DNA from: an uncultured Alphaproteobacteria bacterium
Lineage (GTDB): Bacteria > Pseudomonadota > Alphaproteobacteria > RF32 > CAG-239
DNA length: 37,445 nucleotides
Direction of reading: 5' to 3'
NCBI GenBank assembly: GCA_944393665.1
Contig: CALYAX010000015.1
Location: 1 to 37,445 of the forward strand
Every line of letters starts with the position of its first letter. The stretch's first letter is position 1. The notes below the pieces were generated by a model. That model was not told the DNA's origin and searched no databases. It was given only the letters and a program-made list of their open reading frames with translations. Below are positions 32,846 to 37,445 of the stretch, one piece after another. A program made the translations under genes and the position numbers.

Positions 32846-33031
32846 ATGGCTACACCTAAACAAAAAACTTCAAAATCGCGCCGCAATATGCGCCGTTCTC
32901 ATGATGCGCTCAAGGCAAACTCCTATATGGAATGCCCCAACTGCGGCGAATTGAAAAAACCTCACAACGTCTGCCCGAAATGCGGCCAGTACGATAATCG
33001 TGAAGTTGTTACTCAGAAAACCGCTGAGTAA
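32846..33031 (+). CDS. rpmF: 50S ribosomal protein L32
   Basis: A 61-residue ribosomal protein. It begins with the conserved [20 protein letters not shown] and contains a four-Cys zinc ribbon, Cys30/Cys33 and Cys43/Cys46 (CPNC...CPKC), so it is the zinc-containing form. It is followed after 70 bases by plsX, as in many bacteria where rpmF and the fatty acid genes share a transcript. Confidence 0.97.
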   Translation: MATPKQKTSKSRRNMRRSHDALKANSYMECPNCGELKKPHNVCPKCGQYDNREVVTQKTAE

Positions 33032-33101
33032 TTACGATACTGCGTCAGCTTAGTCTGATCCGGACTTTAGAAACTATTTATTGAAGGAGCAGGTTTTGTC
33101 T

Positions 33102-34148
33102 ATGAATAATCTGGTCATTTCAATCGACGCAATGGGGGGAGATAATTCCCCCCGAGTCGTGATTGAAGGTTTGGCTCTTGCTGCCAAGAAGAATCCCGAT
33201 ACCAAGTTTCTGCTCTTTGGCGATGAAGCCAAGGTTCTCCCTATTCTTAATGAATATCCGGCGCTTAAAAAAGTATGCTCGGTTCATCATGCCCCGGAAA
33301 TGGTGCATAATGAAGATAAGCCCACTGCCGTTATACGCAACCGCAATACCAGTATGTATATGGCGATTGATGCGGTGCGCCGCGGCGAGGCTTCTGCCGT
33401 TGTTTCCGCCGGAAATACCGGAGCGCTGATGGCAATTTCCAAAATGGTTTTGAAAACCATTCAGAAGATTCACCGTCCGGCAATTGTCAGCATTATGCCG
33501 CACCGTTTCGGCCGTTATGTTATGCTTGACCTTGGGGCCAATACCGAATGCAGCTCGATTAATCTGGCTGAATTTGCGATGATGGGCGATATTTTGGCCA
33601 AACATGCTTTGGGTATTGAAAGACCCCGGGTTGCCCTGCTCAACATCGGTGCCGAAGAAATGAAAGGCAAAGAGGAAATCCGCCAGGCTGCGCATATGAT
33701 TAAAAATTCCCGCATGAATATTGATTTCATCGGTTATATTGAACCGCACGAAATTCCCGAAGGCCGCGCCGATGTCATTGTGGCTGACGGCTTTACCGGC
33801 AATATTGCCTTAAAATCCATTGAAGGCACCGCAAAGTTGGTTGTGCGGATTTTGAAAGACAACATCAAAAAATCTTTTCTGGCCAAGCTGGGCATTCCCT
33901 TTTTGCTGGGGGTTATGCTGAGGGTCAAAAAGACCATGGACCCCCGCCTTTACAACGGAGCAATGTTTGTCGGGCTTAACGGCTTGTCGGTTAAAAGCCA
34001 TGGCGGAACCGACGCCCTTGGTTTCTCGGTAGCGGTAAGCAACGCCGCCAAGCTGGTTCGCCAGAATTTTGTCGCGACCATCCGGGAAGAAGTTGAAAAA
34101 GTTGACCTCGACGAACTGTCACAGGAAGTTATTTATGAAGTTTATTAG
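33102..34148 (+). CDS. plsX: Phosphate acyltransferase PlsX
   Basis: A 348-residue peripheral membrane enzyme that makes acyl-phosphate from acyl-ACP, the first step of phospholipid synthesis through PlsY. The conserved N-terminus NLVISIDAMGGDNSP is clear, with further family blocks SAGNTGALMA (about 106-115), LDLGANTEC (about 142-150) and VADGFTGNIALKS (about 227-239). The start could instead be a TTG two codons upstream: AAGGAG is 6 bases from the TTG but 12 bases from the ATG. The choice changes only two residues. Its end overlaps fabH by 14 bases. Confidence 0.95.
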   Translation: MNNLVISIDAMGGDNSPRVVIEGLALAAKKNPDTKFLLFGDEAKVLPILNEYPALKKVCSVHHAPEMVHNEDKPTAVIRNRNTSMYMAIDAVRRGEASAVVSAGNTGALMAISKMVLKTIQKIHRPAIVSIMPHRFGRYVMLDLGANTECSSINLAEFAMMGDILAKHALGIERPRVALLNIGAEEMKGKEEIRQAAHMIKNSRMNIDFIGYIEPHEIPEGRADVIVADGFTGNIALKSIEGTAKLVVRILKDNIKKSFLAKLGIPFLLGVMLRVKKTMDPRLYNGAMFVGLNGLSVKSHGGTDALGFSVAVSNAAKLVRQNFVATIREEVEKVDLDELSQEVIYEVY

Positions 34149-35112
34149 ATCGGAAATTATCGGCCACGGCCATTATGCCCCTAAAAAGGTTCTCACCAAC
34201 GACGATATGGCTAAAATCGTTGAAACCAGTGATGAATGGATTACAACCCGTACAGGAATTAAGAGCCGCTGCATTGTTGACGGTGAAACAACCGGCGATA
34301 TTGCCCTGCGCGCCGCGGAAATGGCTGTTAAGACCGCAGGAATCCGCCCTGAAGAGATTGATTTGGTGGTTTTGGCGACAATCACGCCGGATAATACCAC
34401 ACCGGCGACTTCGGCTAAGATAGCTGCCAAGCTCGGCGTCAAACCGGGAACGCCTTCTTTTGACATGTCTGCGGCCTGTTCAGGATTTGTTTATGCCCTC
34501 ACCCAGGCTGATAATATGATCAGACTCGGCCAGGCGAAGACAGCTGTGGTTATCGGAGCGGAAACCCTTTCTAAAATTACCGATTGGACTGACCGTAACA
34601 CCTGTGTTTTGTTTGGCGACGGTGCCGGCGCGGTGGTTCTGCGCGCCACAGAAGGCGAAGGAACGTCAAAAGATACCGGTATTCTGGCCAGCAAGCTGTA
34701 TTCCGACGGGACGCATTATGATAATCTTTGCACTACCGGCGGACCGTCAAGCACGCAAAATCCCGGCTTTATTACAATGGAAGGCAAAGAAGTATTTAAA
34801 TTTGCCGTTAACAGTATGCCGGAAGCGGCTTTGGCGGCCATGGAACTGGCCGGTGTCAGCGTTAACGAAATTGACTGGCTGATTCCGCATCAGGCAAATA
34901 TCCGCATTATTGAAAACGTGGGCAAAAAACTGGAACTGCCCGATGAAAAAGTTATTGTCAATATCGCCAAGTACGGCAATACCTCCGCGGCAACCATTCC
35001 GATGGCGCTGTCCGAAAAAATCGGCGACGGAACCATTAAAAAAGGCGACTTGGTTGTTTTAACCGCGATGGGTGCCGGATTCACCTGGGCCGGTGCGGTG
35101 ATTCGCCTGTAA
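34135..35112 (+). CDS. fabH: 3-oxoacyl-ACP synthase III
   Basis: A 325-residue condensing enzyme that starts fatty acid synthesis from acetyl-CoA and malonyl-ACP. The catalytic triad is present: Cys115 (DMSAACSGF), His252 (IPHQANIRI) and Asn282 (KYGNTSAAT). The CoA-site residues EWITTRTGIKSR are at 34-45. I set the start at the ATG within the plsX end because the family's N-terminus (KFIRSEIIGHGHYAPKKVLTN) begins there and AGGAAG is correctly placed. Upstream in-frame sequence is plsX in another frame. Confidence 0.97.
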   Translation: MKFIRSEIIGHGHYAPKKVLTNDDMAKIVETSDEWITTRTGIKSRCIVDGETTGDIALRAAEMAVKTAGIRPEEIDLVVLATITPDNTTPATSAKIAAKLGVKPGTPSFDMSAACSGFVYALTQADNMIRLGQAKTAVVIGAETLSKITDWTDRNTCVLFGDGAGAVVLRATEGEGTSKDTGILASKLYSDGTHYDNLCTTGGPSSTQNPGFITMEGKEVFKFAVNSMPEAALAAMELAGVSVNEIDWLIPHQANIRIIENVGKKLELPDEKVIVNIAKYGNTSAATIPMALSEKIGDGTIKKGDLVVLTAMGAGFTWAGAVIRL

Positions 35113-35141
35113 AATTTGTATAAAAAACTGTGGATTAGCTC

Positions 35142-35170
35142 TTGCCAGCAGGAGAAATCTGTAATATTTA
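35142..35170 (+). promoter_or_regulatory. Candidate promoter of ihfA
   Basis: TTGCCA, a 17-base spacer and TATTTA, about 40 bases before the ihfA start. Confidence 0.4.
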
Positions 35171-35210
35171 ATCACTCATAATTTTGATTTTGTAAACAGA
35201 AGGATTTGAT

Positions 35211-35495
35211 ATGAAAACTATAACCCGTGCCGATGTTGCTGAAACAATTTTTGAAGAAATCGGATTATCGCGCAAGGATTCGACTGATATTTTAGATATG
35301 ATTCTGGATGAGATTGTTAAAGAGCTCAGCAACGGCAATGACGTTAAATTATCTTCTTTCGGAACTTTTTCCCTGCGTAATAAAAATGCCCGTGCCGGCC
35401 GCAATCCTAAAACCGGTGTTGAAGCCATTATCAGCCCGCGCCGCGTTATCTCGTTTAAACCGTCGCAGACAATGCGCAAAATTATCAATGCCTGA
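35211..35495 (+). CDS. ihfA: Integration host factor alpha subunit
   Basis: A 94-residue HU/IHF-family DNA-bending protein. It opens TITRADVAETIFEEIGLSRKDSTDILD and carries the DNA-intercalating arm RAGRNPKTGVEAIISPRRVISFKP (about 60-83), with the Pro at the tip of the beta-ribbon. The order fabH-ihfA-merR and the IHF-alpha-like start favour IhfA over IhfB or HU. An AGAAGGATTTG ribosome site precedes the ATG. Confidence 0.93.
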   Translation: MKTITRADVAETIFEEIGLSRKDSTDILDMILDEIVKELSNGNDVKLSSFGTFSLRNKNARAGRNPKTGVEAIISPRRVISFKPSQTMRKIINA

Positions 35496-35513
35496 TTTTT
35501 ATAAGGACTAATT

Positions 35514-35924
35514 ATGGTTGTCAACAAAAGTAAAGCCGCTTTCCGGACAATTGCCGAGGTTGCCGAGGACCTGGGAGTTGCAACCCATGTGCTGCGCTTT
35601 TGGGAAACCAAGTTTCCGCAGATTAAACCGATGAAACGCAGCGGCGGGCGCCGCTATTACCGCCCGGATGATGTTGAACTGGTGCGGACGATTAAGGATT
35701 ACCTTTACGAAAAACGCTTTACTATTGAAGGGGTTCAGAAGCTTTTTAAGGAAAAAGGCGTTAAAGCCCTTGTCGGTGAAGAAATTCAAAAAGACTTTTT
35801 TGAGGCTCCGCTGGACTGCGGCGCACTGGATGAAGCCACGCGCGGTGTTATCAGCGGTTTGATGAGCCAGCTTAAAGAAATGAAGGAAGAGTTGCAGGCT
35901 GCCTTAAATAAGGCTGAGAAATAG
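35514..35924 (+). CDS. MerR-family transcriptional regulator
   Basis: A 136-residue regulator. The winged helix-turn-helix is at about 10-78 ([62 protein letters not shown]), and a coiled-coil dimer helix lies near the C-terminus (about 110-134). No metal-binding Cys pattern of the MerR/CueR type is seen; the single Cys is at position 101. The gene regularly follows ihfA in alphaproteobacteria, and its targets are not known to me. It starts 18 bases after ihfA. Confidence 0.92.
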   Translation: MVVNKSKAAFRTIAEVAEDLGVATHVLRFWETKFPQIKPMKRSGGRRYYRPDDVELVRTIKDYLYEKRFTIEGVQKLFKEKGVKALVGEEIQKDFFEAPLDCGALDEATRGVISGLMSQLKEMKEELQAALNKAEK

Positions 35925-35964
35925 AAAAGACTTTTGTAAAATGGCGATTTTCTTAAAATAATGC

Positions 35965-35993
35965 TTGCCAAAAAGGAAATATCTTATTATAAC
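35965..35993 (+). promoter_or_regulatory. Promoter of tRNA-Pro(GGG)
   Basis: TTGCCA, a 17-base spacer and TATAAC, ending 12 bases before the tRNA. Spacing and position fit a sigma-70-type stable-RNA promoter. Confidence 0.65.
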
Positions 35994-36005
35994 AAATCTG
36001 AATTT

Positions 36006-36082
36006 CGGGACGTAGTTCAGCCTGGTAGAGCGCTTGCATGGGGTGCAAGAAGTCGGAGGTTCGAATCCTCTCGTCCCGACCA
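36006..36082 (+). tRNA. tRNA-Pro(GGG)
   Basis: A 77-base cloverleaf with encoded CCA. The acceptor stem CGGGACG pairs with CGTCCCG, the anticodon stem CTTGC/GCAAG encloses ATGGGGT (anticodon GGG), and the T-arm is GGAGGTTCGAATCCTCT. It is a second proline isoacceptor to the UGG gene at 9.7 kb, with a near-identical 5' half. Confidence 0.97.
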
Positions 36083-36083
36083 T

Positions 36084-36120
36084 AAAGCAAAAAACCACCT
36101 TTAAGGTGGTTTTTTGCTTT
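36084..36120 (+). terminator. Terminator after tRNA-Pro(GGG)
   Basis: A perfect 16-bp stem (AAAGCAAAAAACCACC and its complement) around a TTTAA loop. It starts two bases after the tRNA CCA. Confidence 0.88.
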
Positions 36121-36653
36121 AAATACTGCGGATACGAAACGAACTTTGCTGGTTCAACTATTAGTAATGTGAGGATAGTCCGGATTGGTATTTAAGGAAG
36201 AAGTATTGGTAATTGCATTAATTTTTTAGTTTAAATACAATATAATTTGACATTTGTTACAAAAGAGTTTTGCTGTAAAGAATAAAAAATACAATTATGT
36301 CAAATTTAAAAATTACTAATTTTTCCAGGAGATATGATAACATTGGAAGTGTTTTTTGATAAGCAGCACAAGCCTATAGTTAAAGATGTAATTATTGAAA
36401 AATCGACAGAGGTATACGACTTGTGGGAGTTCTTCAATGGTTAAATGGAATCGGATGACTAAAATATTCGTTAAGATTAATTAGTCCGAGGATTGCAAGA
36501 TGTCTTTGATCATAAAAAATGCCTGTTTGTATAAACAGGCATTTTTTATATAGCGTTAAGCCAGAACAAAGTTGGGGCAAAAGGTTACAGTGTCAGCGGT
36601 TTGATATTATAAATAGCCACTGGTCTTAATCAGTTTTGCTCTAGGGTCAGCAC
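36121..36653. other. AT-rich stretch without a convincing gene
   Basis: Over 500 bases of visibly AT-rich sequence. It holds a 10-bp perfect inverted repeat, AATTTGACAT (36244-36253) and ATGTCAAATT (36297-36306), 43 bases apart; a 36-codon frame at 36334-36444 (MITLEVFFDKQHKPIVKD...) with AGGAG only 2 bases before its ATG; and a terminator-like hairpin near its end. No product is recognised, and the small frame may be a remnant. It follows tRNA-Pro(GGG), a typical site for insertion of foreign DNA. Confidence 0.6.
36514..36547. terminator. Strong hairpin terminator in the AT-rich region
   Basis: AAAAAATGCCTGTTT and AAACAGGCATTTTTT form a perfect 15-bp stem with a GTAT loop. No clear upstream gene ends here; it could serve the short frame at 36334-36444 or the minus-strand EF-Tu-like gene. 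Confidence 0.8.
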
Positions 36654-36950
36654 TCATTCTCGTGCTGTTAACATCATTCCTTTTCGAATTTGGAGTTTAG
36701 ACCCTTGCAACAAACAGATGCTTACGTAATCTCCGGCGACGGCTTCCTTAACAGATGTTTTTTGCGTTTTATCATAGGGGTGATGTTTACTTAAAGATAT
36801 GCAGAGATTCTCCATTTCTTCGTTTTCACCTATGACCATAAGTTTGTCAAAAATTTTTATGCATCCGCTTTGAATTTTGCCAGTTACGAAAATGCCGTAA
36901 CGATAGAATACATCGTCAATACGCATAGAGAAAGAACTTTTTTGTACCAT
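36654..36950 (-). CDS. Stand-alone EF-Tu domain-2-like protein
   Basis: A 98-residue protein that is only a beta-barrel of the translation-factor domain 2 type. FSMRIDDVFYRYGIFVTGKIQSGCIKIFDKLMVIG (about 7-41) matches EF-Tu's F-m-I-dVF...G..V-tG-i-sG-ik-gd...-iG, and VKEAVAGDYVSICLLQ (about 67-82) and IRKGMML (about 88-94) match its later strands. There is no GTPase domain and no domain 3. The ribosome site is weak. Function is unknown; it might bind a ligand or RNA, or be an excised remnant. It lies in AT-rich sequence with codon use unlike the genes to the left. Confidence 0.65.
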   Translation of the reverse strand: MVQKSSFSMRIDDVFYRYGIFVTGKIQSGCIKIFDKLMVIGENEEMENLCISLSKHHPYDKTQKTSVKEAVAGDYVSICLLQGSKLQIRKGMMLTARE

Positions 36951-37214
36951 AATTATTGGGTTTTAATGATTAAACATAATGATGAATTTTGGTAAAAGTT
37001 ATGGCTGTTTCTTCTAAAAGTCAATGTTTTTCAGCTATCATCCATTTAAAAGAAAAGGATTTTCGGGAGAGAAATTCTGGCAATATTGGAGCAGAGAAGG
37101 AGATTTCTTGTTGCAAGTTTTTATCTGTTCTTGAAGGTTGGCACCAGAGAACGGCAGAAAGATTGCCGAGGGATTTTTCAGGCGTTTGAGGAAAACAGTC
37201 TGGAGCAGCGAGTC

Positions 37215-37445
37215 TTATATGAACTTTCCGGTGATGCTTGCGGGAGCTGCGGCTATCTGTTCCGGGGTTCCTGTGGCTACAATACAGCCGCCGTCCGTTC
37301 CGCCGCCCGGACCCATATCTATAATATAGTCGGCATTGCGGATAACATCTAAATCATGTTCAATAATGATAACGGTAGCTCCGTTATTGACAAGAGTTTG
37401 GAAGACATTCAGCAATGTTTGTACGTCTAACGGATGTAAGCCCAT
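37215..37445 (-). CDS. 3' end of a UvrA-like ABC ATPase gene
   Basis: The last 76 codons of an excinuclease ABC subunit A-type protein, running off the right edge. [48 protein letters not shown] contains the D-loop and H-loop (His in IIEHD) of the C-terminal ATPase, and [14 protein letters not shown]...TGKFI is the usual tail. Canonical UvrA reads TTGLH and GPEGGDGGG here. This one reads MGLH and GPGGGTDGG, which is nearer to the shorter UvrA paralogues. It could be true UvrA for nucleotide excision repair or a paralogue; only the upstream part would tell. Confidence 0.85.
   Translation of the reverse strand: MGLHPLDVQTLLNVFQTLVNNGATVIIIEHDLDVIRNADYIIDMGPGGGTDGGCIVATGTPEQIAAAPASITGKFI

Noticed and set aside
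34069..34134. Longer in-frame start for fabH
   Set aside because: The extra 22 residues are plsX sequence in another frame; the family N-terminus starts at 34135.
9990..36180. The 11-base string TGTGAGGATAG occurs downstream of both tRNA terminators (about 9990 and about 36167)
   Set aside because: Too short and too isolated to exclude chance; no structure or symmetry around it.
36244..36306. Inverted repeat considered as the ends of a small mobile element
   Set aside because: Only 10 bp, 43 bases apart, with no flanking target duplication seen.
36989..37352. Three overlapping plus-strand short frames near the right edge
   Set aside because: They conflict with each other and partly with the uvrA-like gene; none shows a recognisable product. 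The segment 36951-37214 may hold a degraded gene, but I cannot support one.
1..37445. CRISPR array, integrase, transposase, toxin-antitoxin or defence system
   Set aside because: No regularly spaced repeats and no such protein was found; the MazG-like gene belongs to a nucleotide-metabolism block, not to a toxin locus.

Overview
The window reads as chromosomal DNA of an alphaproteobacterium of moderate G+C. Four things in the sequence point there: a two-piece (circularly permuted) tmRNA whose tag reads ANDNNVAPVAIAA, followed directly by an SspB-type ClpXP adaptor and a ribbon-helix-helix gene; the order sfsA-map-radC; the order bamE|yceD-rpmF-plsX-fabH-ihfA-merR; and SspB ending in an alphaproteobacterial-type ...AFRKK tail. 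The exact genus cannot be read from the sequence. My inference is a Rhodospirillales-like, possibly host- or gut-associated lineage.

Layout. 1-1.9 kb (minus): a HAD phosphatase, a glycerol-1-phosphate dehydrogenase-like enzyme and the start of a third gene, apparently one operon. 2.0-4.0 kb (plus): a CNNM/CBS membrane protein, then a DUF3175-like protein and an Hsp20 chaperone. 4.0-9.6 kb (minus): a branched-chain-type ABC importer (livH-livM-livG-binding protein-livF) with an RNHCP zinc protein and a frameshifted EamA transporter at its end; its promoter carries a 16-bp palindrome. 9.7-9.97 kb: tRNA-Pro(UGG) and tRNA-Arg(UCU) with a very long terminator hairpin. 10-13.5 kb: marC, radC, map, sfsA, tspO. 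13.5-16.2 kb: alaS. 16.4-18.2 kb: an LTA-synthase-like membrane domain with no catalytic domain, overlapping a PAP2 phosphatase, then an orphan gene. 18.3-20.6 kb (minus): a compact thymidylate block folA-thyA-mazG-like-dut. 20.6-21.6 kb: an unknown gene that looks split by an in-frame stop. 21.7-22.8 kb: tmRNA, sspB and an RHH gene. 22.9-27.5 kb: alpha/beta hydrolase, cysE, mnmA, two secreted unknowns, trmJ. 27.5-30.2 kb: two tandem ArsB/NhaD-type permeases. 30.3-32.1 kb (minus): an M16-family protein without its zinc site, and bamE. 32.1-36.1 kb: yceD-rpmF-plsX-fabH-ihfA-merR and tRNA-Pro(GGG). 36.1 kb to the end: an AT-rich, gene-poor stretch with a stand-alone EF-Tu domain-2 protein and the 3' end of a uvrA-like gene.

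How the genes work together. Most of the window is housekeeping: translation (alaS, three tRNAs, rpmF, map, mnmA, trmJ), ribosome rescue and tagged-protein turnover (tmRNA with SspB), dTTP supply (folA, thyA, dut, mazG-like), fatty acid and phospholipid initiation (plsX, fabH), outer-membrane assembly (bamE) and cysteine synthesis (cysE). I found no CRISPR array, transposase, integrase, phage module or recognisable defence system. The least ordinary parts are the split or degenerate genes (EamA, the split unknown gene, the M16 protein, the LtaS-like domain), the tmRNA-adaptor juxtaposition, the palindrome in the liv promoter, and the AT-rich segment after tRNA-Pro(GGG), which may be the edge of an acquired region.
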